The notes: generated by a model not told the origin, from the letters alone. Shown: positions 12,081 to 24,164, counted from the stretch's first letter. The stretch: 64,000 nt of DNA from Charina bottae (GCA_023362775.1 JALMGJ010000015.1:7972501-8036500); one strand, 5' to 3'. A program made the numbers and translations.

Positions 12081-12416
12081 GGGGCGTGGTGGCTCAGTGG
12101 GTAAGATGCCAGGCTTGTCGATCGGAAGATCGCAAGTTCGCAGGTTCGAATCCCTAGCCCTGTGTGCAGAGTGAGCTCCCGCACTAGCTCCAGCTCTTGC
12201 CAACCTAGCAATTCGAAAGCATGCAAATGCAAGTAGATTAATAGGTACCACTTTGGTGGGAAGGTAACAGTGTTCCGCGCGCGTCATGAGGCCACATGAC
12301 CGTGGAAACATCTTCGGACAATGCTGGCTCTTCAGCTAACAAACGGAGATGAGCACCGGCCCCTAGAGTCGGACATGACTGCACAAATGTGCGGGGGGAA
12401 CCTTTACCTTTACCTT
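12081..12416 (+). mobile_element. complete tRNA-derived SINE (type B) with 9-bp TSD
   Basis: The A box TGGCTCAGTGG (12090-12100) and a perfect B box GGTTCGAATCC (12143-12153) form the tRNA-like pol III promoter. The body runs through GAGTGAGCTCCCGCAC, a CACATGACCGTGGAA segment and AGAGTCGGACATGACTGCAC to a (TTTACC)n tail. A 9-bp duplication TGTGTGAAG flanks it at 12072-12080 and 12417-12425. The region before the tail resembles the Bov-B 3' end (GAGTCGGACACGACT), so Bov-B is the likely source of the copying enzyme. Related copies lie at 35.2 and 56.2 kb. Confidence 0.85.
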
Positions 12417-12425
12417 TGTGTGAAG

Positions 12426-13250
12426 TAAAGAGGGATCCATCTACAGTATATTTCATGTTCACTCTCAGGGGAACTATTTCAGAAGCTCCTGGGAATTGTA
12501 GTTTGATGAAGTGCTAAAAATTCTCTTTCAAAATTCACTAAAACAATGTTATGTTAACCTCTGATGTTTGACTCTGTTGCCCGGCCATTGGCTTAGAATG
12601 ATTCCAAAGGAAGATTAGATGAAAAATCCATGGAGAGGATTATCAGAATATGCTTCTGAACATCAATTGTTCATGAGTATTTGGAAAGAGCATTAGCCTT
12701 TAACCATGCTGAAAAGTATCCCAAAGGTATCTGGCTACTCCTAGTGGACAATAAATGCTAGACTAAATGGATATTTAGTTGATTCCTCATTTGAAAAAGT
12801 CTGAGAAAAGAAATCCTTTTTCAAACTCTTTCTGAAATATTGGGGAATTTCAATAACCCAGGGAAATATGGGAAGACCGACCTCCCCAGTTTTACCACCT
12901 GTATGAATGGAGAATGCAATTTTAAAGAATACTTAATACTATTTTAATACTGTCTCTCCCTCCTTTCTTAGGCCATTGCTTCTGCCCATTTTACCAGCAT
13001 GAATTAGTATTATAATTTCATGCAATATTAACTGGACTAAAATTCCTTAGAAGGTAATTTTCATTCCCTCCCCTCCCCTCAGCTCTTGGATAATTTTATA
13101 TTGTTCCATCTGATTAGCAGGGTGCTGTCTGTTGCTCTCTCTCACACACTATCTTGAACACTCAAGGTCCTATAGAGGAGATGGTTATCAAATCACATTA
13201 ACTATAATCTAGATGTGTTAGCGGCCTTCTAGGTCTAAAGGTAGGGAAAG
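12426..13250. other. unassigned sequence
   Basis: No gene or repeat recognised. Confidence 0.5.
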
Positions 13251-13254
13251 AATT

Positions 13255-13345
13255 GCCCTGCTAGAAGAATTCCATGGTTGTGAAGCTAACACTGAGAAGG
13301 CCATGTCCCTGGTACCTGCCATTCTGTTATGAGCAGTAGGAATAA
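13255..13345 (-). mobile_element. old CR1/L2 fragment (possible)
   Basis: GAATTCCATGGTTGTGAAGC and ACACTGAGAAGGCCATGTCC parallel GCTGTTCCATAAAGTGGGCG and TCACAGAGAAGGCCCGCC at about 18558-18598 in the long LINE. The order and spacing agree but divergence is high. Confidence 0.35.
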
Positions 13346-16300
13346 CCTTGAGGAACAGGAGGAAGAGCCGCAACCAAGACAAAGGTCAGATAAAGGTAAT
13401 CTGAGTCTGGGCCAGAACTTTAACCTGAGAAAATGCCTCAGGCAAGACCCTCCCTAGTTCTCATGAAGATAGAGGGAGGGGGGGGAGGCACATTCAGACT
13501 TGCAGGTTTCTGTTACTGTAATCTTATAATAAAAGTAGTATTAGCATTCATAACTCTGGTTTCCTAATCTGGTATACCTTGAAGGGCTGACATCTTCTGA
13601 TCTTCATTAATAACATGCCAATAAACAGGGCCTCTCATATTGATCTTAAAGCTTTATAGGTAGGGATGTAAGCAGATATATTGCTCCCATTTAAGGTTTT
13701 TATGTTTATGTAACAACCAGATTCAACCAACAACTATATCGCTATAAGACTCCTCTTCAGGTAATCCTCCAGGTGTAAATGAACAGGGGACAATAGAGGG
13801 AGAAGATATAAAGATAAGAATTTAACCATAAGTCCAGTCTTGTGTTGCACATGTTCAAGTATCAAGAACCTTCATGTCCACAGAATTGACACTGCATGTC
13901 AATTGACATGTATGCTGAAAAATTCATAGAGTCCTGTAAGTTCAGTCTGAAACCTCTATTTTCCAGAACACCAGTTACTTTGCATGAATGATATTTCTCA
14001 AAGTGTGAAGGTTGGAAAGTAGTTGGAGGTGACAACTCAATCACTTCCCTCCAATGATCAGTAACAGTTGCATTATGGAGACCTTCAAGGAAAGCCTAAG
14101 CTTGGTTAGCTATCTGATGTAGGCTAGTTCTTCGTTCTCTGCAAGTTGATGATTCTTTTTCCAATGTTATATTTAACATTATAAACAATAGTTTATAAGT
14201 CTCCTGAAGGGAGCCCCATAAAATGAGAATACAATAACCAAATACAGTTGTAACCAATCCAACTAAGTATTGTGCATATATTGGACTTCCTGGGTGTAAA
14301 GTAGCCTTCTCCAATCTGCTGGAGTCAGAGTTCTCGTATGAGATTAGCAAATTATTTTCTATACAAAGCATGATGACATGACGCCAGGTGGCCAGATAAC
14401 AAAAAAAGCCTTCCCATAGCTTTGAATGGCTTTGCTTATATCTTCATTAGATATGAAGCTAGAAGGTACCATGTGATGTATTGTTTTGGCTAGTTTGCAT
14501 GGGAACAAGTCCTCCTGATTCCTTCTGTGGGAAGCCTTGCTCTGTGTAGAGCAAGGGAGGGGGGGATCACATGCTTACTTAGATGCAGCACTGCCACCCA
14601 ATTAGCAGGTCCTGCTATGTGCTATGGCCTATGCTTTAAGCCTGGTGTGTGTCACACCTAACTTCCAGCCAATCAGAAAGCTGGAAGAACTGAATATCTA
14701 ACCATGCAAAATGGTGTTCTATGCTTCTTGACTTCTGTCCGGTCTGGGTATTGCTAAGCCTATGCAGCTAGAAGGCATCAAGTCGGGGAAGGAAGATAGA
14801 AAACATAGTAAGTTTGTGTTTTTCATTTCTTCTCTTCCCCCATCTTCAGCAAGATTTTGCCTTGGAAGTAATCCTTTTTCCCCAGTTATCATCCTTAAGC
14901 ACCAGAGAAAACATGGAAAATAGAAGCAGCAAAGAAATTATCATACATTGCATTTACCTGTGATAAATTTAACTTTTGGGAATTGGAAGGAACTCACATT
15001 TAAACCAAGTAGCTTGCCTGAAATGAGCTACCCAGCCCTCCCTCCTTCCCTCCCCCACCCGCTGTTTCACTATTTTAAGTAGATTTTTCTCTGCTGGAGT
15101 ATTACTGTAATTGCTTAGAATGCTTACTGCATTCCCGCTATTATATATATAATAGAAATTGTATTCAATTAATTGCATGAATTTCAGTTGGTTAATCCCT
15201 TCATTTATTGCTTAATGTTCCTGTGGTTGGAACCAGACCAGACTCAAATTAGTTGCACTTTGTTCCCCTTAAAATCAATAAGATTCAAGTGAGTTTCAGC
15301 TAAACCACCATTCAGACATTAACAGAATCCATGTAGAGAACATGGACACAAGGATATACCCATGGGAAAATAGCACATTACCCCTGTTTGTTTTCCATCT
15401 GTTGATCTTGTGTTGACCAAAATGGCATTTATTTCGATTGTTTGAATCAGTGCCCCGATCCCATGGAATCGTCTATTTTATAGTTATTGATCTCCACCAC
15501 CAAACTCTGCAGCAAGATCAGAGTGTTGGAAACTGTAGGCAGGGTTTGCATGCAAGACCTCTTGTTCCTTGCTTCCATTTAATGTTTTTATTCACCCACA
15601 ATTTATAAATCTGGATGATCATTAAAATGATTGGAGGAAGCCCTGCTGTTTATGCTGCAGTCTGTGAATTGCATCAGATAGTAACTCTCAGGCAACATTT
15701 TTGCAGCCGGGAGTATTGTTGTTGTTGTTGTTTTGCCATTGAGGGTCACAATGGGGGGGCCCTCTTGTAGGCTTTTAACTCACCTTCTTCATTTTTCAGT
15801 GATTATCAATGGAAAATTCTGCCACTATTTCCTGGTAGCTTGCTGTTCAATGTTGACAATTCGATCTTGAGAAGTTCTGCAAGCTAGAAAAAAGAGTCTG
15901 CAGTATGGCCTTTGAGTTACTATTCCTACTATTGAATAAGGTGGATTGCTGCTCAAGGCAGATGTTTGCAGGCAGATGTTAAAATCAGTCCAGAGTATAT
16001 TTACATAGCAAAGCTGGACAACTTTCCTAGGATTGGGGGCCACAACTCACTCCCCCAATTAGCTGGAAGGCCATAGGGAGTCAGAAGGACAATGGCTGAT
16101 ATTTTTTAGCTAGTTTGAGTGGTGGATGGTACAAGAATTTTATTGCTGAAAATTGTATTACCCAAAATTACCTATGCTCCAACCAGATTTCAGCAGCATA
16201 TACTGTACCAACTTTGGAGGTTGGCATGGGTTCCTTCCCTTGGAGATTAGGGTGGGAAGTCATTGCTGCTTTCAGTCATGGGCACTTTTAGCTCACAGCT

Positions 16301-16720
16301 GCTAAGCTAGAAAAGCCAATGGCCTAAGAAAACTTCCAACTACAGCAGAATTTGAGTGATTGAGTACTTATTTTGTTGGCCAAAGTTCCCAGGCTTATTC
16401 CCTGACAGTGCTGCAGTGCTGGCAAAGACCTCTGTTGGAAACGCTGGAGGTTCATTGAGCAGTGATTCCCAGCCTTGGATTCCCAGATGTTCTTTGCTCA
16501 GTGCTTCCATCGTCCTTGTTCACTGGTCATCTTGACTCTGCTTTGTTATGACAACTGCTCTTCGGCATCACCTGGGAAATGCCATGTTGGGAAAATCTGT
16601 TGCCAATGGTTCAATTTGAAACAAGGCAGGTGCCTATGTATTCACTCTTTCTTAATTTTCTCCTACATTTTGTACCAGCCCTCATTTCTTGTGTCCATGA
16701 GAAATTACTGCTGATAATTT

Positions 16721-16724
<4 letters not shown>
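13346..16724. other. unassigned sequence
   Basis: No supported gene or repeat. There are G-runs near 13475-13490 and 14560-14575, and a (GTT)n run near 15718-15735. Confidence 0.5.

Positions 16725-16756
<32 letters not shown>
16725..16756. repeat. (GA)n microsatellite
   Basis: About 15 GA dinucleotides. Confidence 0.9.
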
Positions 16757-16759
<3 letters not shown>

Positions 16760-17089
16760 TGTCCAGACAGTTCTCATAGGTATAGTGTGGTGTCCTTGCA
16801 CTTCTTCCTGGAGGAGGGAGGTCCTGTTTCTTGTGGCACAGTCCTTTCTCCAGGGGTCTACAGCTTCCCCGCTTCCCATGCTTGTATTAAAGATCAAGGA
16901 AAGACATCAGGAGGGAACCCCTCCCCTCTGGGGACTTTTCCTTAGTGGTGCTCCCATCACCAATAAGAAGTCTTGCCATGGAGAAAATATTGGAGAATTT
17001 CTTGTTCCTCTGGAAAAAATTCTCTACTCAGTTTTTCTGACCCCGAGTTTGAGAGTTATTTTGAAAGGCCATTTTTGTCCAGTTCTACT

Positions 17090-17315
17090 TAATTTATTTT
17101 TATTTTTATTTATTTATTATTCAAATTTATCCCCGCCCATCTCCCAATTAAGGGACTCTGGGCAGTTTACAGGACAATAAATCTATATATAAAATTACAA
17201 ACAATATAAAATAAATATAATCCAGATGGGTAAGATATTAGTTAAAAGGAAGGACATCAATTAAGGGATTAGCCATCTCCATGAGAGACTATCCCTTCCT
17301 CCTTCCCATGCCACT
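17090..17315 (-). mobile_element. CR1/L2-clade LINE 3' end, 5'-truncated
   Basis: Read on the minus strand, it ends in CAGAGTCCCTTAATTGGGAG and ATGGGCGGGGATAAATTTG with an (AATA)n tail at its low-coordinate end. It matches the 3' region of the long LINE at 18.2-18.5 kb word for word in places, for example CCAGATGG, AAAGGAAGGACA and CCTTCCTCCTTCCCATGCCA. It is non-coding and was probably produced by an enzyme of the same family. Confidence 0.75.
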
Positions 17316-17719
17316 GATTATTTCTAATCAGTTCTCTTCCCTTTGCTACCTGGAGTCTCTCAGCCTAACAGTAGGCTGTAATCTCCCAAGAGCAAACTTA
17401 ATCTAGGCAGAAAGGAATTGGATGGTGTCAACACTCCTGAGCACTCCAACAATCCTTGAGGAGACCAAACCACTTTTAAGAAAATGAACACAATAATATT
17501 GATTACTTTCTTTTCAAGAAGGATGAAGACAAGACTGTAACCAAGAAAAACATTAAATAAAGCATGTAGCACACATGAAGGATTGAGCTACTCTCTGTAT
17601 GGGTGCTATTCCTGATGGTGGTTTACTGTCTTCTGAATCAAGGCAGCAAAATTATCACCTCTGCTCCATGCTTGTGATCTAAATTATAATTATAACTCCT
17701 GGACTTCAGGAAAAAAAAT

Positions 17720-18012
17720 AAAAACTTGGCTCTGTGATCTCGCCTGGGGCAAGAAGGAAAGTGGTCGCGCTTGGGGATGGCTGATCTCTTAGAGCCGCCT
17801 CAAATATTTTAAATATTTTTAGCCTCACTGTAAGAACAACTTGCCACTGGGATTTTATTGTATTTATATTTTTAGTGTTATGTTTATTGTATTTTAATGA
17901 TGGTGTTATGGTTGTAAACCGCCCAGAGTCCCTCCTTGAGGGGGAGATGGGCGGTCATAGAAATTTAATAAATAAATAAATAAATAAATAAATAAACAAA
18001 CAAACAAACAAA
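17720..18012 (+). mobile_element. CR1/L2-clade LINE 3' end with (AAAT)n/(AAAC)n tail
   Basis: ACTTGGCTCTGTGATCTCGC and GGGGCAAGAAGGAAAGTGG lead into an AT-rich 3' UTR. The hairpin signature AACCGCCCAGAGTCCC ... GGGGGAGATGGGCGGT follows, then AAATAAAT and AAACAAAC units. The orientation is opposite to the long LINE that begins 200 bp away, so the two lie tail to tail. Confidence 0.75.
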
Positions 18013-18580
18013 TTGAATTTAATGCATTTCATACAATAACAGGACTAGAAATCTATTTAGCTAAATCATCTGCTGGGCTGATGTCAGCCCTTCGAGGTAG
18101 ACCTAGTCAGGATACAGGCTGAACAAGGATGCTGGAATCCTACTTTACTGATATAGGCTAAAGTAACAGAAGCTTGAAAGCCTGACTGTATTTCACCCTC
18201 CCTCTGTCTTATTTATTTATTTATTTATTTATTTAATTAATTTCTATAACCGCCCATCTCCCCCCATGGGGAACTCTGGGCGGTTCACAATAAACAAGTT
18301 AAAATAAGGTTTAAAATCTCAATTATACAATAAATATAAATTAAATATAAATTAAATTGAAAATTGAAAATATAAATTAAATTGAAAATCCAGATGGTAA
18401 TGGAATAGTTAAAAGAAGGACAGTTATAAAATTAAGGGATTAACCACCCCCATGAGGAACTATCCTTTCCTCCTTCCCATGCCAGGCGGCAGAACCAGGT
18501 CTTCAGCTCTTTCCTAAAGGTCGGGAGGGAGGAGATCTGTCTCAACTCTGGGGGCAAGCTGTTCCATAAAGTGGGCGCTG

Positions 18581-19528
18581 TCACAGAGAAGGCCCGCCTC
18601 CTAGACCCCATCCGATGACATTCTCTAATTGATGGGGTACGTAGAGGGCCTCTCTGGATGACTGGGTGGGGCAGGTCGATAACATGGGGATAAGGCGGTC
18701 CCTCAGGTATTCTGGTCCCATGCCATGCAGGGCTTTAAAGGTAATAACCAACACCTTGAATTGTACCCGGAAGCAAACTGGCACCCAATGCAGCTCACGG
18801 AGCAATGGTGTTACATGTGCAGATCTTGGAGCACCCAATACTGCCCGCACGGCCGCATTCTGCACCAGCTGAAGCTTCCGAATAGTTTTCAAGGGTAGCC
18901 CCATGTAGAGCGCATTGCAATAATCTACATGGGAGATGACGAGAGCATGAGTGACTGTACGGAGGGCATCGCGTTCCAGGAATGGGCGTAACTGGCGCAC
19001 CAACCGAAGTTGCGCAAAAGCCCTCCTAGCCACGACTGCCACCTGCTCTTCGAACAGGAGTCGTGAGTCTAGAAGAACCCCCAGATTCCGCACCGGTTCT
19101 GAACGGGGTAGTGCTACCCCATCGAGAACCAAAGATGATAATTTCCCAGAAGACGCTAAGCCATCAATCCACAGCCACTCGGTCTTACCAGGGTTCAACT
19201 GAAGCCTGTTGTTCCCCATCCAGGCCCTCACAGCCCCCAGGCACTGGGACAGGGTGGACACTGCATCACTTACTTCACCAGGGATGGAGATATACAATTG
19301 AGTATCATCCGCATACTGATGATACCTCATCCCATGGTGTCGGATGACCTCGCCCAGCGGTTTCATGTAGTTGTTGAACAGAAGAGGAGAGCGAACCCCA
19401 CACAGGAGCGAACGCGGGCTGGATCTCTCCTCCCCTATCACCACCGACTGGGAGCGGCCCCGGAGGAAGGAGGTGAACGCACGGCCCTGAAGGTGGGTGG
19501 TCGATACCACCCTACCCAAGAGAGATCA
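18581..19528 (-). pseudogene. LINE reverse transcriptase, C-terminal part
   Basis: The frame contains the RT active-site block HQYADDTQLY (YADD catalytic pair) near residues 65-75. Thumb and C-terminal words typical of CR1/L2 follow: HALVISHVDYCNALYMGLP, LQLVQNAAVRAVL, LRELHWVPV and ITFKALHGMGPEYL. Upstream, TSFLRGRSQSVV is followed by CGVRSPLLFNNYM, where the usual PQGSVL block appears lost in frame. The finger motifs are missing. The only break between this frame and the endonuclease is one TGA at 19528-19526 in the same phase. The final residues shift out of the family frame near 18.6 kb. It would synthesise cDNA at the nicked target in an intact element, but this copy cannot. Confidence 0.85.
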
Positions 19529-20998
19529 TGTAATCTTAAACAGGGCCGTCGGGCGGCATTCTGCAGATGCAATAAGAGTGGAGAAATATTCACGTTTCGC
19601 CGCTCTTACCGCCACAAGGTAGGCCTTAATAGCAGCTCTAGATTGTGTTCGGTCAAATTCTGTCTTCGTCTTTCTCCAGCAGTGCTCTAGACGTCTCTTC
19701 ACCCTCTTGAAGACCCTCAACTCCTCCGTAAACCACGGAGAGTGACGGGTCGAATGGGGCTTGAGAGGTCGCATCGGCGCGATCCTGTCCAAGGCACCGG
19801 CCGCCTCCCTATTCCAAGTTGTGGCCAGTGCCTCCGCTGGACCGTGCATCAGATCCTCAGGTATTACCCCCAGCTCCCTCTGAAACCTCAATGGGTCCAT
19901 AAGTCGCCGGGGGCGGACCAATCGAATAGGTCCATCCTCCCTGCGGAGAGGGGCGGCATAAGAGAATCCCAGGGATACCAGGATGTGATCTGACCATGAC
20001 AACGGGGATAGTTCTAACTTTCCCCTCAGGTCACTTTGCCATTGCTCTGACAAGAAAACCAAATCCGGAGTGAGTCCACTGTCTCGAGTCGGATCCCAAA
20101 TAATCTGGGACAGGCCCATGGCTGCCATGGTAGCCATGAACTCCCGAGCCGCTTCCGAGGCACACCCCAAGGACGGCAAGTTAAAATCCCCCAGGACCAT
20201 AAGCCTGGGGAACTCCACCGCCAACCCCGAGACAGCCTCCAGCAGCTCAGGCAGGGCGGTTGCTACGCAGCAGGGAGGCTGGTACAATAGCAACACTCCC
20301 AACTGTTCACGGGCACCCAACTTGAAAAACAGGGTCTCACATCCGGATACTTGTGGAGCAAGGCCCCTGAAAGCCACCAAGGATTCTCTAATGATAACTG
20401 CCACCCCTCCTCCCCTACCCCGGTCTCTCGGCTGGTGCCACACCCAAAATCCGGCCGGGCACATCTCCGAGAGGGCTACTCCTCCCTCTGGGCCCAGCCA
20501 GGTTTCGGTGATACACGCCAGGTCCGCCCCTCTCTCCATAATTAATTCACTTATGAGAGGGGCTTTGTTGTTTTCTGACCTGGCATTGAGTAGCAGCAGC
20601 CGGAAGCTGGGGCCCTCAAGGATCCGCTGACCAGAACCTGGGGTTGAACTCGGAGGACCGGAACGCGGCACCAGTACCAAACACCGGGGGTGCCTTCCCC
20701 GAAGATGGCCTGTCCTCCAGTTCCCGTCACAATATCTCCTGCCCGTCACCACCTCGATCGGAATGCCCACATTATAGTCCCCAGAGTTTCCTGATCCGGT
20801 CGCCTCCACTCCCGAATCCCTCGAAAACCTGGGTCTAGGCAGGGGTCTCTTCCATACACCCATCCTTTCACACTCCATCCTCCTGGGCAGTCGAAGGCTA
20901 CCAGCGCAACCAACTGAAGCTCTCGGCACTGGTAAGCCCCAACTGCCCCTTACATTCATCCTCCAATCACTCATTATGCCCCCTGTGGCTTCTCTCAC
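19526..20998 (-). pseudogene. LINE AP-like endonuclease domain and linker
   Basis: The 490-codon frame contains a complete apurinic-like endonuclease: LLLLNARSENNKAPL (Asn/Asp metal site), ACITETWLG (catalytic Glu), GGGVAVI, LMVLGDFNLPSL (GDFN), DSGLTPDLVFLS and WSDHILV (catalytic Asp-His). The linker words HSPWFTEELRVFKRVKRRLE and REYFSTLIASAECRPTALF that precede RT follow. The enzyme would nick target DNA to start target-primed reverse transcription. The first 110 residues or so are poorly assigned and may be 5' UTR read through. The frame ends at a TGA where CR1/L2 relatives usually have Arg, plausibly a CpG-to-TpG change. All catalytic motifs look intact, yet the element is dead because RT is truncated. 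Confidence 0.85.
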
Positions 20999-22041
20999 TG
21001 GTCACAGAGGGGCAAACAGTCACTCCTACCTGCCTTGTCTCTCACTCAGGGTCAGGTACTCTGACACAAATACATACAATCTTGGCCCCCCTACTCGTGA
21101 CTCTCACTCACGGAGGGGAACCACACTCACACATCCAAGAGACCCCGCAGTTTCCGCCGCCTTGACACGGGGTGGTCAGGCCAACAAGCAGCAACTATTG
21201 AATGATGATCTTAATAAATTAATTGCTTTCAATAGTGGAGTCCAGTTAACACTCGAGTGAGATTGTCCTTTCCTGGGGACACCCCAGTTCCAGGGCCAGA
21301 GTCCGAGTCCACCAGTTCTAATTCCAGCTGGCCTCTGTTGTTCTCTGCAGGCCTTCACAAGCCTCCAACGGCCCCCGCAGGCCTCGGTTCCACAGTTCTC
21401 AAAGCCCCCCCAATTTCTCAGTTTTTTTGGGGTTACTCTGCCGGTTCTCTGTTTTAGTTCTAATTGGTTTCCACCGGCCACCATAGGCCTCTCTTCTGTG
21501 GCTACAGCCATCCACCCTACAATGTAATAGGGCCTCCAGGTCCAACTGGCCTCAACGACTCAATGCCACTCCGTTCAGGGAGAACCAGCCACCAAGCCTC
21601 AGAAGCTAGTCTGCGGACCCGGCAGCTTCCGCAACTCCACCAACCGCCACCAGGCTCCGCCGATCACCCCTGGACTCCGCAGCCTCCACGGCCTCCGCCA
21701 AACTCCACCAAGCTCTGCCGAACTTTACCAGGCCACAAACTCCAACAACTCCTCCAGGCCCAGAAAAAGTCCCGGTTCGCCACTCCAGCTCCGCCAGGTT
21801 CCCGCTGACTCCACTGGGTGACTCCGATGACTCGGTGTAAGCGCGCTGGGCTGCTACTCCGTTTCTGCTCCAGCCAACAAACTCCTCCCCTGCTCCGTCT
21901 GGAGAGGTCCGCTCACCCCCTCAACTCTGATGTCACCCCTACAACGACCACGGTAATTTGTGGGGTATAGGGAGAGTTTTCCTGGGGTTTTTTGAGCTTA
22001 CTTCTTAATTCTCCTGGAGCGGTTGCCGGCGTTCCCTTGCA
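20999..22041 (-). promoter_or_regulatory. GC-rich 5' region of the LINE
   Basis: About 1 kb of CpG-containing, C/T-rich sequence (on the plus strand) lies between the endonuclease frame and the 5' terminus. It holds many CTCCRCC repeats and no recognised protein. By position it should act as 5' UTR and internal pol II promoter. A 111-codon minus frame (21511-21176) shows no known ORF1 domain. Confidence 0.55.
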
Positions 22042-22053
22042 GCCGCCATCTTG
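22042..22053 (-). promoter_or_regulatory. YY1-type motif at LINE 5' end
   Basis: On the minus strand the sequence is CAAGATGGCGGC, an exact match to the core AAnATGGCGGC bound by YY1. It lies within about 16 bases of the element's 5' terminus, comparable to the YY1 site near the start of human L1. It would be expected to fix the transcription start so that full-length RNA is made. Binding itself is not shown. Confidence 0.6.
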
Positions 22054-22254
22054 GATCCTTGGACCATACAGTATATATACTTAAGCTGGAACTTGGCACT
22101 TACAAGTTTTAGGAAGACCTGTGCTAATGATAAAACAGGGTCACATACACATTGAATGCTTCAGTGAGGTTCCCTGAATTAATCTAAACATTTTAAAATG
22201 ACTGAGCAATTACAAAAACCTTACTCTCTTTGTCTCTGCCTGTTTACCCTGTTC

Positions 22255-22370
22255 TCTATCTATCATCTATCTATCTATCTATCTATCCATCCATCCATCC
22301 ATCCATCCATCCATCCATCCATCTATCCATCTATCATCTATCATCTCTCTATCTATCTATCATCTCTATC

Positions 22371-22421
<51 letters not shown>

Positions 22422-22601
22422 ATCTATCATCTCTCTATCTATCATCTCTATCATCTATCTATCATCTCTATCTATCTATCTATCTATCTATCTATCATCT
22501 ATCTATCTATCTATCATCATCTCTATCACATTATCTATCATCTATTATCTATCATCTATCTATTTCCTCAATCATTATCTATCTATTTATTATCTCAATC
22601 A

Positions 22602-22658
<57 letters not shown>

Positions 22659-22690
22659 GCATGTGCGCGCACACACACACACACACATCA
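22255..22690. repeat. large compound microsatellite (ATCT)n, (ATCC)n, (TC)n, (AC)n
   Basis: ATCT and ATCC tetramers, interrupted by CATC words, run to about 22600. About 26 TC dinucleotides follow (22605-22656), then a short (CA)n near 22668-22686. The long Ser/Ile/Tyr/Leu frames across it are artefacts. Confidence 0.97.
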
Positions 22691-22699
22691 GTCTTTGTA

Positions 22700-23940
22700 T
22701 CCATCCATCTAACTATCTTCCTACATTAAAAAATAGGAATCTTTGCTTAATAGTATAACTTCTCACTTGGGAACATCTCTAAGGAATTGCCTGACAATTG
22801 ATTAGACAGGGTGTTGAAAGTTAATAGTTTGAGAGAGAGCAAAAAGGTAGGTTGTGTTAAGCTACACGGATTGTCATAAGAGGAGTAGTCTGGGGACTCA
22901 GGGCGATAGGAGCTGACAATGCCAGAGGCAGCCCTACTGCCAGCAAAGGAAAGCAGCCACCTCAGGCAGTGTATTTTGGGTACCATTAAAGACAGGTAGG
23001 CAGGTGATAGGCAGTTTTGACCTAAATGAAGGCAGAGATTGTGCTCTCACAGCTCCTATTAATTTACTACAGCTTTTGCAGGATGTCTAGATAGTGTGTG
23101 TCTCTCTGTGTGTGTGCTTCTGTGGGTAGTGATTTTCTACATAGTCATCAGTTAATTAGATGGAAATGCCACCTCCTTTTTGGCTCTGGGAGTGCCACTG
23201 AAGTTTCTAGATATGTTCTAAACTTTCAGAGTGTTTTTGTCTCATGCTCAGGATGTCTGGGGGAAGCAAGAGTAAAATCTCAGGACAAAGGGCTAAAATG
23301 TAGTGGTGGCAAATTGTATTCCAGGACCAGTGATACCATTCAGAAGGATGAGGCAAATGATTTGGGGTTAGTAGTATTTCTTCTTAATACCAGGACAGTT
23401 TCCCTCAGGAATGGTGGGAGATTCTCTCTCATTTCAGAGATTGATGTAGGCTTCAGCCACCAATCTAGCTGTGTATATATGTAATGGAGAAAGACAACAT
23501 GTTGTGTTTGTCTCATATAGCTATTCCCCCAAAGAAACCATTTACAATCTGGATTCCTTCCCCATGACCTATTTTTAGTCAGAAGCTCTTCTTCCTGCCA
23601 TACCACCTCTCAATATGTTCTAGTTTCATTTGCAGTTCTGTGAAAAAGCATGACTGAACAGGGAATACCAGTGTAACTGTGATAACAATACATTTGAATT
23701 TGTAGAAGAAATCAGAGGATAAATCTGCAGTGAAGTTTAGATTGAAATAGAGACTTGACAGTAACTCTTACTGTGTATGAAAGAAAGACATTCAAGTTGA
23801 TGAACGTCAACTCGAAGACGAGCTGGATTCTTTCCATAATGGGAGCAGCACAGAGAACCTTAGATGGTCATTTCAAATGATACCTCCAGGAACAATAACC
23901 ACATGCAGAAACTATCGGTGAGAATCCATCCATTTATAAA
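22700..23940. other. unassigned sequence
   Basis: I recognise no gene or repeat. The 128-codon plus frame at 23098-23484 shows no known domain and begins in a GT-rich run. Confidence 0.5.
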
Positions 23941-23943
23941 CAT

Positions 23944-24152
23944 ATCACCTTTAAAGCCCTACATGGCATGGGTCCAGGATACCTTAGGAACTGCCTCACC
24001 CCCGTTACATTGACCTGTCCCACCCGGTCAGGCAGAGCGGGCATGTTACGGACCCTGTCCATGAAGGATTGCCAGTTGGCAGGGTCCAGGAGGAGGGCCT
24101 TCTCTGCCATGGCACGCACCCTTTGGAACAGCTTACCCCCGGAGGTAAGATA
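23944..24152 (+). mobile_element. CR1/L2-clade LINE fragment, RT C-terminal coding end
   Basis: The plus-strand translation FKALHGMGPGYLRNCLTPV matches the C-terminal words of the long LINE's RT (FKALHGMGPEYLRDRLIPM). It continues in CCAGGAGGAGGGCCTTCTCT and TTTGGAACAGCTTACCCCCGG, the usual AFSAMA...WNSLPPEV end. Both termini are truncated. Confidence 0.75.
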
Positions 24153-24164
24153 GGCCCCCACTCT

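Larger units (their letters stand above)
18207..22058 (-). mobile_element. nearly full-length CR1/L2-clade LINE with internal deletion
   Basis: This minus-strand element runs from a GC-rich 5' region (about 21.0-22.06 kb) through endonuclease and reverse transcriptase to a 3' UTR and an (AAATA)n tail at 18.21 kb. Three features make it look almost complete: the 5' end carries an AAGATGGCGGC motif, the endonuclease is uninterrupted, and the 3' hairpin signature CCGCCCAGAGTTCCCC...GGGGAGATGGGCGGTT is present. At 3.85 kb it is shorter than an intact family member would be, because most of the RT fingers and early palm is deleted near 19.52 kb. No ORF1 is recognised. No TSD is evident, as is common for CR1/L2. 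Shorter copies in the window share its 3' end. Confidence 0.85.

Noticed and set aside
12143..12153. Perfect tRNA B box, possible tRNA gene
   Set aside because: It belongs to a 336-bp SINE with a TSD and a long non-tRNA body; no cloverleaf acceptor stem is present.
18666..21808. Plus-strand frames across the long LINE
   Set aside because: They lie opposite the LINE endonuclease and RT or its GC-rich 5' region and show no independent domain.
22198..22758. 186- and 160-codon Ser/Ile/Tyr/Leu frames
   Set aside because: Translation of (ATCT)n, (ATCC)n and (TC)n microsatellites.
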